Source: Neostapfia colusana
Taxonomy: Eukaryota; Streptophyta; Magnoliopsida; Poales; Poaceae
NCBI GenBank assembly: GCA_030760725.1
Contig: JASWHV010000013.1
Coordinates: forward strand, 33,824,699-33,888,698
Direction: 5' to 3'
Length of the DNA stretch: 64,000 bases
Under the pieces are notes generated by a model. It ran no database searches. It had not been told where the DNA came from and saw only the letters and a list, made by a program, of their open reading frames with translations. Made by a program: the position numbers and the translations under genes. Each line of letters opens with the position of its first letter. Positions within the stretch are counted from its first letter, which is position 1. Of the stretch, positions 47,391-59,200 are shown in pieces.

Positions 47391-48272
47391 CTGCAAAAGC
47401 TTCAAACACAAGCAGTGAGCACGATGGCTCAGCAAGTCTGACCCGTCTCTCCTATACATGAAACTTCTACATGAATGGTTTTAGGGTACATGGGGTAAAA
47501 TAAGTTGCAAAGGACTCGCCTAATTATTGGAACCTTACTTTCAAGTTTTAGCAGCAGGTTGTGGAGAACCTTATGCTAAGGCACACGAGAGAGCCGCAAT
47601 CAAACAAGAAACGCATTTCTCTCATGTACTTTGCCCAAAGTTGAAAAGAACATTAATTAGCTCTAAACTACAACAAGACATTAACAAGCAAAGTATATCT
47701 TTCAAATCAGCAAACTTTTAACATGTATCTAGCCTGTTCTTTCTACGTCACGGTATAGTGAACAAGTGGTACTCACTTACCATGAGGGACGGTGATTATA
47801 ATAGATTTACACCTGCGGGGTTACCTGAATAACCCGTCAAGTACGCCCGTACTCGATGTTGCCTACAGCAACCATCACGGATGTCGTACGCGACCACCTT
47901 TCACCCGTCAGCCAAATATTAAACCGGTCCTATCGTCCCGAGCAAGAAGTCTCTGCGCGCGCATCTGCAGTGCAGCCAGTCGATTTACACCTCAAGCTCT
48001 CAACCTACCCTCTGAACGACAGGCAATGCCTCGATACCCAGCTACCCGAGTTACATCGGTTTCCCTGTTCCCATATAGCCGGTAGGTCTTCGGTACTGTG
48101 CTAGCTTGTTAAACAGGCCCGCACATGGCTCGGTCCTCAATCGACACAAGCAGAGCTATGACACCCAGGCCCCAAAGTCCTGCTGCCCTTACTCTCCGCT
48201 CGATCTTCTTTTTCTTGCCATGTGATTCATTTGCTATCTTTACCCGAGCAATGTGCCTCTGGCCTATTCTCG

Positions 48273-48292
48273 CGAGTAGTTCAAACTACTCG
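48273..48292. other. perfect inverted repeat in F4b LTR
   Basis: cgagtagtt / aactactcg with a two-base loop. Same palindrome as in F1 (4667-4687). Confidence 0.7.
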
Positions 48293-48488
48293 ACTTGTAC
48301 CAAATTCTACACTATCTTAGCATTTCAGTTGCTATCGAGGTTTTCAAACCTAATCCCAACCCAGGGTTTTCTTGGCTATGCAATTGGGTATCAAAAAAGA
48401 CTCTAATGCAAGAATTAAGTGGGTGCTCAAAGTAAGTTCTCAAAACAGTAAAAGTTTGTAAAAAGGGTTAATGTAAACCGGAGCTTGC

Positions 48489-48569
48489 CTTGCTGCTCTT
48501 GGTCATAGGATAGCTGTTCCTCTGGCGTGACAAAGTCTAAATCTTCGGGTTCCTCCTCAACCTTAGCGG
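48489..48569 (-). other. F4b LTR putative acidic exon a
   Basis: 81 bases, phase 1 at both ends, between tatgtag and caag|gcaagc. Fully open: AKVEEEPEDLDFVTPEEQ followed by eight more residues rich in Q. Confidence 0.5.
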
Positions 48570-51003
48570 CTACATATGATAAATACAAATATGTATCAAT
48601 TTAAATGCATTTGTATTGAAGTTAAACTTGTGAGAGTTATAAGTCTTGCTAGACAGACATAATGACTCTGAAATTTTTACTGTGGTTTGGATACAACCTA
48701 AACAGGGACTTGGCCAAGTTTCATTTGCAGCAATGCTCATTTGATCTCTCCACAAATAATTATGTATTTGGCCTTAATTGGAGCTCCTAGGGTGTTCTAA
48801 GGATTTTCATGGATCAAGCAATGACTTTCTGAAAACTAGATTTTCAGAGGGTTCTAATAGAGTTGGTCTCACTTAATTTGAAGGTTCCTAGCTAAAGATA
48901 TGAGCTAAACAATTTCAGAGAAATTCTGAAAATGTTTCTGGATATTTTCTCTGGAAGAGTTTTATTAATCACACCATTAGGTGGACCAAATGAGCTCAAA
49001 TGGATATGAAATTTTTATTGTAGCTCAGGGATATTTTGGTGAAGATCCTAGCCAAATTTAAGAATTTTCCTCCAAAGGGTTCTCCAGTTAAATATCTAAA
49101 CAGTTTAAAGTTTGAAGAATTAATTCTGGAGAATTAAGGATTTTCATAGGGTGAAACTTGATTTTTTGGAAATTACTCAGAGAGCTGAATCCAACAAAAT
49201 TTGGTTCACTTGATTTGGAGTTTCCTAGCCAAAGTTATGTGGGTTTGAAGTTTGAACTAAATCAGAAAATCGGGGAAATGTTTAAAACACTGCACGTGGG
49301 TCCCACACACAGTGTCTTCGTCTACCTCCCGCCAGCGCCCGAGCGCGCTACGCACAGCGACGGTGGCGCAGTTCGTTCTTGGCTGTTACTGCGTAATTTT
49401 TGATATGGTTTCTTCCTACGTGATCCTTGGAGCACGGCGCACACGCCGGGCAACTTCTCGGACCTCGACATCGCCGGAAACATAGTCGGCGACGGTGGAG
49501 GCGGAACATGAGGTTGGGTCCGACGGTGCTAGCTTGTCTCGGCAGTGAACACGATCAACCAATGGGTCATAAAGCACCACTGGGGCACGAGGAAGCTAAC
49601 CCCGCCCTCCTCTTGGTAGAAGATCGCCGGGAATGTAGACTTCACCGGCGACCCGAGCCATTTTCACTGGCGGTGGGCCAACTCTGGTGCTCTGCTCACT
49701 GGGTTGATCATCATCGCTAGGATTTTGCTGAGGTAACCGTGAGGTGCTACTCTAGCTTCAGCTCGACCAGGATTTCCTGTGATCGAGACAAATTTGGAGT
49801 TTTGCTTCTCGGTGGTCTATACGGTTATTATCGGAAGAATTGAAATTCCGGCTAACCGGCGCTAAGAGGGAGCTAGGGAGCTTGGGGAGAGCTACTAGAC
49901 TTCGATTCTAACCTCAGAGACACGTTTGCCACGCTGGAGAAGCTTAGAGCTGCTCGGACGACAGCGTCGAGTCGGAGGAGCTTTCGGGTTGACAGAGCGA
50001 TGGAAGATCGGTTCAGACAAGCTCAACAGAAGCTGATCACGAGCAGCTGACGGCTGTAGCACGTCGAGCAAAGACCGGCGGTGCCTTTTGTGCCCTCAGC
50101 TTGCGATGGAAGGGACTGCTTTGGCCGGTCGACGGCAGGGTGGTGAGGTGGGGGCGTGCGACGACTTGCTCTGGTTTCTTAGCACTGGAAACGTCGAGGC
50201 AGCGCGAAAATCGGATGCTGCCGTCGGCAGCTCGAGGCTAAATAGCTGAGGAAGTCGGTTTGCAGCTCTGATCAGCGTCCAGGAGGTGGCAGTGGCGTGC
50301 AGTGCCGTGGCGATCGCGTGGGCGCCCGCAAGAACCGAGTCTCGGTGGCTTTAGTCGGTTAAAACGCTAGTGAGGCTGACATGTGGGTCCCACTCCAGTT
50401 TTAACCTCTGAAATTGAATTTTCCGCACTGCTCCAAACAGTAGAGATCCATATACCCTTTGGAATTTTAATTATCTACCAAATGCCCATTTGAAGTTGGT
50501 AGAATTCAAATTGTGATGTGTTTGAATATATTTTCAGCACCTATGCAGTTTGAAATTAAAATTTAGTTTGAATTGGCTAAACTTAGTTCATGTCAAGATC
50601 AACTCCAAATGGAGTGAATTGGTGTGTGATCTCAAAGAAATGTGCTGAGTATAAATATGCCTCCCACTTTTGAAGTCATGGGATAAAAGTAGTTTGAATT
50701 TTGAATTTGAGTTCAAACTACCCTCTTTCTAGTTATACCCAAAAAGACCTCAAAAAGGTTTTGGATTTGGGTGAAATTTGGCATGGCCATTCCTAGCAAG
50801 GTGTAGGAGTTTTTCATATGCCCAGCCCCTATATGATGCATGTGGGAAATGCCACTTTTGCATTTTGTGAGTTTATTCTCTAATGACCATGTTGATGGTG
50901 TTTACTTGCTCTTCAAATGTGTTCGCAAAGTTTCTTCAAATGAGGTGTGTGTGGTGTGATGAACACTTTGAATGTGTGCAAAAACTTAGGCCCTTACATT
51001 GGA

Positions 51004-51510
51004 TGGATATGAAATTTTTATGGTGGCTCAGGGATATTATAAGGAACATCCTGGCCAAAGTTCAGAATTTTCCACTAAAGGGATCTCCAGTTAAATTTCT
51101 AAATTTTTTAATTTTGGAGAATTAATTCTGTGTAAATAAAGGGTTTCATAGAGTGAAACATTATTTGCTGGAAAGTACTCAGAGAGATGAATCCAACAAA
51201 ATTTGGTTCACTCAATTTGGACACTGCTAGCAAAAGTTATGGGCTTCCAAAGTTTTGGAGGGAAAACTGGAAAAGAAAATCCGAAATGTTTAAACGGCTG
51301 AGACCTGGGCCCACAGAACAGCATCGTCTTTAACCTCCCGCCGGCGCCCGATCGTGCGACAAACAGAGGCAGCAGCGCACGTTGTTCTCGGCCTACACCG
51401 GATGATTTCTCAAACAGATTCCCCCTACATCTTCCTGAGACCGTGGTACACACGCCGGGCAACTCCGTGCACCTCGGCATCGCCAGCAACCTTATGGGCG
51501 ACGGCGGCAG
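51004..51510 (-). repeat. LTR F4a, second part
   Basis: Continues F4a after the F4b insertion. It matches 49001-49500 of F4b (tgaaatttttat..., cacacgccgggcaact). It is cut at 51510 by element B; the last five bases, ggcag (51506-51510), should be the target duplication of B. The partner lies outside the window. Confidence 0.82.
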
Positions 51511-51894
51511 TGTAACACCCCAAAACCTGTAAAGACGAGAATTTAAAAATTTTTGGACGTATTGCATGTGGTGTAGAAATTCAAATTGGAATTCAAATTC
51601 AACTCAAAACAGAAAAGAAAAAAAAAGAAAAAGAAAAAAAAACCCCGGCCAGTGGGCCAAAACCCACCAGCCGGCCCACCATACCCCCGCGCCAGCCCGC
51701 AGCCGCGCGCCCCTTTTCCCTCTCACTGACACGAGGGGCCCGCCGTCATCTTCTTCCTCGTGCGCGATCGGCCAACCCCGGGACACCTGTCTCTCCCAAA
51801 TCAAAACTATCCCCTGAAAACCGCGTCCCCCAGCCGAATTCTGGTCCCGGACGACTCAAACTCAATCACAACCGACACACCGCCCTCCCCCGTC

Positions 51895-51902
51895 TATATA
51901 AA
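51895..51902 (+). promoter_or_regulatory. TATA box of element B 5' LTR
   Basis: tatataaa in a C-rich setting, about 280 bases upstream of the leader splice donor. Confidence 0.6.
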
Positions 51903-53447
51903 CGCCGGCATTGCCCCGTTTTCCCAACCCGATCAGCTGTTTTTCCTCCCGGTGAGAACCGAAGCTCCGATCACCGTTTTCTCTCGATCTTTGCTCGGGT
52001 TCTCTAATCTAACACGCCGATCCTGTTCCACCGCCTCCAGGGAATCACGCAGGTGCAGAAAACTCGGTAGATTTCGCCCCAGACACAGCGCCGACGAGCA
52101 TCGCCGCAATTCCATCTCGGACCTCATCGCCGACCGTCTTCCAGGACCTCCGAGCTCAAGAAAAACCCCGAGGTGAGATCCTCGACCTCCCCTCTACCGA
52201 TCTATGCCATGAAATCCCAGTTTTAGGAGGAATAGACGAAGATCCGAAGTTTTCCGGCGAGATCGCCGCCTCCTGCCGCCGCACGCCGCCCGGCAGCGCC
52301 GCCGGCACACGGCCAGGGCGACGTGGCCGCTTGTGCGCCATCTATTTTAAATCGCACGGTAGAATTAAAACCCGCGCGTACCGGTTCGATGATCTAATCT
52401 GAGCCGTCCACTTTAAATTGGATGGTCCACATCAGCCCCGCATTATAAAGGCCAGGATTCTTATGTGCTACCCCCTGGGGATCTCGGAAAACACGAGCTA
52501 ACCCCGGAATCTTCTGATCTAGCCCCTAGAACTTCAGAAATTCATGTAAATTCATTTAAAAATCAGTTTTAGCCCCTGGACTTAATGAAAATTAGGAAAA
52601 ACCCTCTGTTATGTGTAGTTAGACCCCTGGAAATTTATGAAATAATATAATAGACCCTGTAGTGGGGTGAGTTTACCTTTTTAACCCTATATGATATTAA
52701 ATTTAGGAATTTGAATATGTGATTAGGATTTAAAATTTAAAAGGTGAAACAAACACATTGTAAATTCAAATTTAAACTCTCCTAGCACTTGGAAAACTTT
52801 AGAATGAGTTAAAAGTATATTTTAAGCTGAAATGAATCTGTTTAATTGATTGTTCACATTTATTAGTTATAGGGACACATTTTTAGGTTAGGAAATAATT
52901 CTGAAAATTGGTAAAATAAATTTAAATTAGTTCACATCAGAGGAGAAGTTCCAAAATATATTATTTAATATTTTGGATCAGAAGCTATTCTGTTTAGATG
53001 ATATGCCCTACTATTTAATATTAAAACTCACTTTTAGGCATAGAAAATAAATCTAGAAAATATAAAAAAATAGGTATGCATAACTAGAAAATGATAAATG
53101 AAGTATCCAAATCCAAAGACTTCAGTTTAGGATTTGGTAGAAGATCTGAAAACCCATTTGAAGTAGGAAATTACCTTTCATGCAAACTTGGTAGCTAAAG
53201 AGTGTATTAAAGAATTTGTTTAAATTGGAAATTCATATATAGTGTGCAAATAGAAATCTGAATACAAAAGTTAGAAATAATATACACATGTTTAAAAGTG
53301 CATGTAGGCCAAAAATCAACACATCTAGAGTAACCACAACAATTAGAAATGTGAATGACTATCATATGTATGTATGTGTGGAGTGAAAGTGTGAACTATG
53401 TCTTATGGATTGTTGTTTTCATTTGCTATGTGTGTTGGCATGAGTAG

Positions 53448-53516
53448 AACCTGCCCCAGAGCAAGTTCTTTCCTTCCAAGATCAGGACTATCCATTCCCA
53501 GAGCAGCAGGAAGAAG
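53448..53516 (+). other. element B 5' LTR putative acidic exon a
   Basis: 69 bases, the same length and phase as in A. It contains FQDQDYPFPEQQEE and ends gaag|gcaagt. An in-frame TGA lies just upstream of the exon, so the reading depends on the acceptor gagtag. Confidence 0.45.
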
Positions 53517-54610
53517 GCAAGTGTCCTTGACCACTTTGATCCTATACTATGATGTGTAGATAGAATTATTTGCATTGTCAATTGAAACATGAAACCCATG
53601 CTAGGAAGTTTCCCTAGAATTGCATCACCTTGTTTCCTTGTAGCTTGGGTCAGGATTTATTTTATCATGTCATTTATTATTATGCTTATGCTTAGCCATG
53701 CTTAGAATGGGATAATTGGGGTATGTGATCATCAATTTATTTACCTTACTCTTGAATGAGATATTGTGAGTTATGTAGATGTAGGGATCGAGGCAAGTTG
53801 GATGATTTGGTTGGTGCTGGGTGCATGAGACTCGGGTTTGTGTTTAGTACTTGCCTGGATCCTAAGGACTGGTTCATGGAGCATGTAACCTGGCTTTACC
53901 GTGCCAACCACATGCTGAGATGGGGAAGCTTGGCCAATTAATTAGGTGTATCCCCGGCGTAGCATGGGTGTGTTGGATGGTGCGGGAAATAGGTGTCAGC
54001 TAGACTACCATATGAACCGCAAGGCTCAAGAGGGGGCCACTGCAGCGGGGTTGGAGCCTCTTGTATGCTGTTAGGGGTGAAACCTCAGTGGGCCCACGCT
54101 CGTTGGGAATCCCTTTGTAAAGGCTTCGTAGTGATCTCCTGGCTACGCACCTGGGAAGTGTGAATGTGGTTCGTGGCCACTGGCATAATGGAGGTTCTTT
54201 TAGTCCACCCGGCAACGGGGGATGAAATCACTACATGTGGGTACAGTGGTGCAAACTCTGCAGAGTCAAAACTGTCATGACAGCCGTGCTCACGGTCAAG
54301 AGCGGCTTGAACTTATTCATGATTAGAGGATGATGACTTTGGAAGTTGTGGATGTTAAGCGGGGAGCTTGACATTTGAAATGATGTTATGGCTATTTGAT
54401 TATGATGATGGGATGGGAGATTGGTACCATTTCACCTATGTAGTAATGTAGGTGCTTAATAAGCTAAGGTGCTAGGTACTAATTGCGTAGTGCTTTAACC
54501 ATGAGTTCAACCTCTCCTTGCTCTAGCCATGCATGACATAACTTTTCCCCACTTGCTGAGTACCAACGGTACTCAAACTTGCATATTTGTTGGTTTATAT
54601 TGCTTCTCAG

Positions 54611-54669
54611 GTCAAGAGAATGATGTGGTGTACAATGACCAAGACTTCGGACCCGAAGAAGGATTCTAG
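54611..54669 (+). other. element B 5' LTR putative acidic exon b
   Basis: After ttgcttctcag it reads QENDVVYNDQDFGPEEGF then TAG, in phase with exon a. Confidence 0.5.
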
Positions 54670-54919
54670 GTTCATAGAGTCCCTGGGCAACTCCTGTGAC
54701 GGAGCCCACAAGAATAATATTCCGCTGCTATTTTATTTACATGTTATGAACTTATTATCGTCCATCGAGACGTATGCGTCGTAAGACATATTTATATTTG
54801 ACACCTGGCTTGTAATAAATGATGCTTCACTATTTGTCATCACATGAATGAGAAAATGATCCTGGCATACATGTGACATTCACTCGGTTGATCTTCGGAG
54901 AAACCGGGTGTGACAGAAG

Positions 54920-54933
54920 TGGTATCAGAGCCA
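54920..54933 (+). other. element B primer binding site (initiator Met tRNA)
   Basis: TGGTATCAGAGCCA four bases after the LTR end. Confidence 0.95.
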
Positions 54934-55134
54934 AGGTTGCCCATACGAACGTGGACCTAGGTAGAAATGGACGTATTTAAGGACCCTATTTTCTTAAAAA
55001 CTATTTTACAAAGGTGTGGATTGAAAAGTGTTATTTAATGGGGTCACTTTATTCATCTTACCCCAACTTTTATTCAAAATAGGATTTTTGTTTAAAATCT
55101 CATCTAACTTAATTTTAAATGCTTTATGTTTTAG

Positions 55135-55905
55135 ATGGTTCGCATGATCCGTACCACCCGCAAGTCCACCGGAGGGAGAGTTCCCGTAGTTGCCCTTGCC
55201 CTGAGAGAGGAGAACCATCCGGTGATGTACCTCAACTACGGATTGGCAGTAGGAGGCTTGTTGCGCCGTCTTCGACGTATGCTACACGCCGCCGGCAATA
55301 CGGGCAAGCTAATCATACACTACAGCTCCACCCGAACCATCCGTGAGAAGCGGGAAGAGTGGAGTTCAGAAATGAGGATTATCCACGAAAATCAGCCGCT
55401 CAAGATCCACCGCTCTCCATCTTGTCGAGCAACACAAGTCGATGCGGAGAAGGATGTCACCTGGGAGGCAATCACGTGCCAGAGTCACATCTATCGTCGC
55501 CACCTGGACAGGACTGAGTACATGTATGTCCTCCAGCGTGAGAGTGGTACAACAGAGTACAAGTACCCGCCAGTGCAGCAGGGGACTTCCCATGAGCACA
55601 TGGACTTGTGCTTGGAGGATGCTGCTATGCTCAGCACTCGACTGCAGGAGTGTCAGTAGGAGCTTTAGGATGTACGTGACACCCTGAAGTAGACTGAGGC
55701 GTTGCTTCGAGCCAGCTTGAGGGCGAGAGAAAGAGGAGATGGGAATGAACTGTGTGTCAGCGTGAATGACACATGGACTCCTGACTCCCCAGATCGCCGG
55801 GCGAGCAGGCGTCCCCGCACTTCTCCACCAGCAGCTTCCCCATCCAAAGCGGAGTCAGAGGGCAGCCGCAATAACGAGGAAGATCCCGAGGAGCCAGCTC
55901 AGTGA
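55135..55905 (+). pseudogene. ORF0 of element B, with histone H3-tail-like N-terminus
   Basis: 257 codons in one frame, interrupted only by three TAG codons clustered at 55657, 55672 and 55690. It starts directly after an AG acceptor: MVRMIRTTRKSTGGRVPV. Against histone H3 it matches gap-free at R2, T6, R8-K9-S10-T11-G12-G13, P16, L20 and A21 (H3 numbering). H3 K14 is arginine here and K4 is isoleucine. The middle part (LLRRLRRMLHAAGNTGKL; REKREEWSSEMRIIHENQ; LKIHRSP; EKDVTWEAIT) aligns with ORF0 of A but not with the histone fold. The tail is charged, with TWTPDSPDRRA. There is no transmembrane segment or zinc motif. Possible roles: a nuclear partner for chromatin readers, a capsid accessory, or none. 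The resemblance is short but anchored at the initiator Met in two elements. Confidence 0.68.
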
Positions 55906-56225
55906 TACAAGTAGTGTAGAGTCATTTCCCTCAGTTTAGCAGGATGTCGAGTAGTCGAGTCGTTACCTTAGTTAATGGTGTGTTAATGCTTGGTGTGTGA
56001 CGTGAGTTGTGAAAGCCATAGGCGTTTGTCCACAACCTCGTCTTTAGGGTGTTTTACTTTGGTGTGTGAACCCATATGAATTAAGAGTGCATTTATGTTC
56101 GCATAAGACATGAAATCCTCAGAAAATATAAATGAAATAAGGTCTCAAAATTTTAAAGTTTAAACAAGCAAAATTGGTAAGCTAATATGTAATGCTTTAA
56201 ATTGACATTTGGTTGATCATGATAG

Positions 56226-59200
56226 ATGGCCAGAAGAGGAAGGGGTCGTGGTGCCAACCCTGCCAACAACAACGATGAGGCCGACAACCCTCACCTTTCC
56301 GGAGGACAAGACAGGGGTGGTCGTCGGGAAGGAGTTGATCCAATCCACCAAATGCTTGAAAATCAGAATGAGCTCATCCAGAGCCTGACTCAAGTGGTGG
56401 CCAACTTGCACCAAGCTCCACCTCCACAAGCTGCACCACGCCAACCATGGTTGAGTGAGTTTCTAGGGACTCAGCCTCCAATGTTTGCAAGTGCTGCTGA
56501 ACCTCTGGAGGCAGATGATTGGCTAAAGACCATTGAGAGCAAGATGAGTATCATACAATGCCAAGGGTATGAGAGGGTGCTGTTTGCCTCTCACCAATTG
56601 CATGGACCTGCTGCTCATTGGTGGACCGCTTACGTGGCCGCCCATCATGACCCTGAAAACATCAATTGGGAAGAGTTCAAGCGTAGCTTCCGCAACCATT
56701 ACATACCAAGGGGTGAACTTAAAAACAAGAGAAAGGTGTTCTTGGGGCTGCAGCAAGGAAACATGACGGCGAGGGAAAAACTCACTAAATTCACCCAACT
56801 ATCCCGTTATGCACCACAGGACATAGAGACTGATGAGCAGAAACAGGATTGCTTTGTGGAAGGACTTACGGCGGAAATGCAGTGTGCAATGTCCTCCAAC
56901 GAGTATGAAAGCATCCAAAAGATGGTGGACAGAGCATTTGTTGTGCAAAGGAAGCTGAAGGCCTTGGAAAATGAAAACAAGAGGAAGGCGGGATGGTCAC
57001 ACCAAGCCTCGGGTAGCAACACACGCCCACGTCTGATGCAGCAACCCGCAGGGCAGACGAGCCGTGCTGCGGTACCCTACTCCGCACCGATAGGGTACAA
57101 CCCGAACTTCAGGCCTCCGTCAGCACCAACACAGCCACAACGTCAGTTTATACAGCAGCCTCGCCCAACATATCAACCTCGACCAGCAGTACAAGGACCA
57201 CCGAACCAACCCCAAGACAACAAAGGCCAGGCACCTAAGGTTGGGGTACAATGCTTCAACTGTGGTGAAGTGGGGCACTACGCTCATAAGTGCCCAAAGA
57301 AGAAGCCTGTGCAGCCGCAACAGCAGAATGTGATGCAAGGACGGGTGAACCACGTGACCTTGGAGGAAGCGCAAGAGGCACCTGACGTGGTAGTTGGTAA
57401 GTTTCCTGCCAATTTACACATTGCAACCCTGTTGTTCGATTCTGGTGCTACCCACTCGTTCATTGCCCAAGGGTTTGTTAAGAAGCATGATTTAGCAACA
57501 ACACAAATGAACCATATGCTAGCCGTAAACTCTCAAGGGGGAGAAATAAGGACAAGACGAGTGTGTCCCAAGGTGAATCTAGACATTAATGGGGTAGTAT
57601 TTACTGCCAACCTCATAGTGATAGATTCACAAGGGATAGATATTATTTTGGACATGGATTGGTTGACCAAACATAAAGGAATCATTCATTGTTCGACCAG
57701 AACGGTGGAACTAACTCACCCTAGTGGCACAAGAGTAAAGTTCATAACAATACAAGAGCCTAGGAGGGACATTAAATTAAATCAAGTTGAGGTGGAAGTG
57801 GAGGAGATCAGGATCATCAGGGAATATCCAGATGTTTTTCCGGAGGAGTTGCCAGGTATGCCCACCGATCGTGAAGTGGAATTCGCGATTGAGCTAGTGC
57901 CTGGAACAGCTCCGATATACAAGAGACCTTATCGTGTGGACTCCAAACAGATGGAAGAGCTCAAGGAGCATATAAGAGAATTGACAGAGAAGGGGTATAT
58001 CCGTCCTAGTTCCTCACCATGGGGAGCTACAGTGATATTTGTGCCCAAGAAGGACGGAACCCAAAGGTTATGCGTAGACTACCGTGCGTTGAATGAAGTA
58101 ACCATCAAGAACAAGTACCCATTACCCCGCATTGAAGACTTGTTTGATCAGTTGAGGACAGCTTGTGTGTTCTCGAAAATTGATCTCAGGTCGGGATACC
58201 ACCAACTTAAGATAAGGCAAACTGATATTCCAAAGACAGCTTTCGTATCTCGGTACGGACTGTATGAATACACTGTCATGCCTTTCGGGCTAACTAATGC
58301 CCCGGCATACTTCATGTATCTCATGAACAAGGTATTCATGGAATATCTGGACAAATTTGTGGTGGTTTTCATTGATGACATTCTCGTCTTTTCCAAAGAT
58401 GAAGAAGAACATGAGAGGCATTTAAGGTTGGTGCTGCAAAAACTGAGAGAACACCAACTATATGCCAAGCTGAGCAAGTGTGAATTCTGGTTGAAGAGAG
58501 TTCCCTTCTTAGGACATATAATATCGGAGGGAGGAATCTCCGTAGACCCCGCCAAGATCGAGGATGTACAGAAGTGGAAGACCCCTGAAAATGTCGGGGA
58601 AGTTCGAAGCTTCTTGGGATTGGTTGGGTATTATCGACGGTTTATTGAGGGATTCTCCAAGATCTCGAGACCCCTCACCAAACTGTTGGAAAAAGGAATT
58701 ACATTCACATGGACGCCGCAGTGCGAGACGAGTTTTCAAGAGCTAAAGAAAAGATTGACAACAACCCCAGTGCTAGTTATGCCAGATATGCAGAAGAACT
58801 TTTCGGTGTACTGCAATGCCTCTGGAAACGGGTTGGGATGTGTTCTCATGCAAGAGGGGCATGTCGTGGCTTATGCGTCCCGGCAACTCCAGAAACACGA
58901 GAAGAACTATCCTACACATGACCTAGAACTAGCCGCAGTGGTACACGCGTTGAATATTTGGCGGCACTACTTGATGGGGAAGAGGACAGAGATATATACG
59001 GATCATAAGAGCTTAAAGTACATTTTCACACAGCCAGATCTCAACCTCAGAAAAAGGAGATGGTTAGAGCTAATCAACGACTTTGATGTGGGCATCAACT
59101 ATCATCCTGGGAAAGCGAATGTCGTGGCAGATGCTTTGAGCCGGAAAGTGCAGGTCAATAGGTTGATCTTGAAGGACATGCCTGCAGAATTGAAGGACGA

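Larger units (their letters stand above)
47074..50998 (-). repeat. solo LTR F4b (3,925 bp)
   Basis: Starts tgacacggcccc and ends gcccttaca, with no internal region. It is flanked by tcgga (47069-47073) and ttgga (50999-51003), a 5-base target duplication with one C/T difference. It is inserted in its sister F4a, which resumes at 51004 with matching sequence. A solo LTR implies LTR-LTR recombination. It contains the inverted repeat at 48273-48292 and an open acidic exon pair (48489-48569, 47302-47390, minus). The GC-rich 49290-50390 part has only chance-looking ORFs. I see no host gene. Confidence 0.88.
51511..54915 (+). repeat. element B 5' LTR (3,405 bp)
   Basis: TGTAACACCCC to CCGGGTGTGACA. 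It has an A-rich purine stretch (51609-51643), TATA box at 51895, leader donor at 52172/52173, exon a at 53448-53516 and exon b at 54611-54669. A palindrome group lies at 54255-54308. The section 52440-53400 is AT-rich without reading frames. No host gene. Confidence 0.94.
52173..55134 (+). other. putative leader intron of element B (ORF0 mRNA)
   Basis: Donor ccccgag|gtgaga; acceptor tgctttatgttttag|ATG, with the ORF0 start codon as the first triplet after the AG. It corresponds to 20812-23670 in A. A second AG (gatag, ends 56225) stands directly before the gag ATG. Confidence 0.5.

Noticed and set aside
49290..50400. Host gene exon in the GC-rich part of F4b
   Set aside because: Matches F4a (51280-51510) as LTR sequence; no long conserved frame.
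51609..51643. A-rich stretch as a poly(A) tail of a retroposon
   Set aside because: It lies at the same place in both LTRs of B (also 60839-60870) and is part of the LTR.
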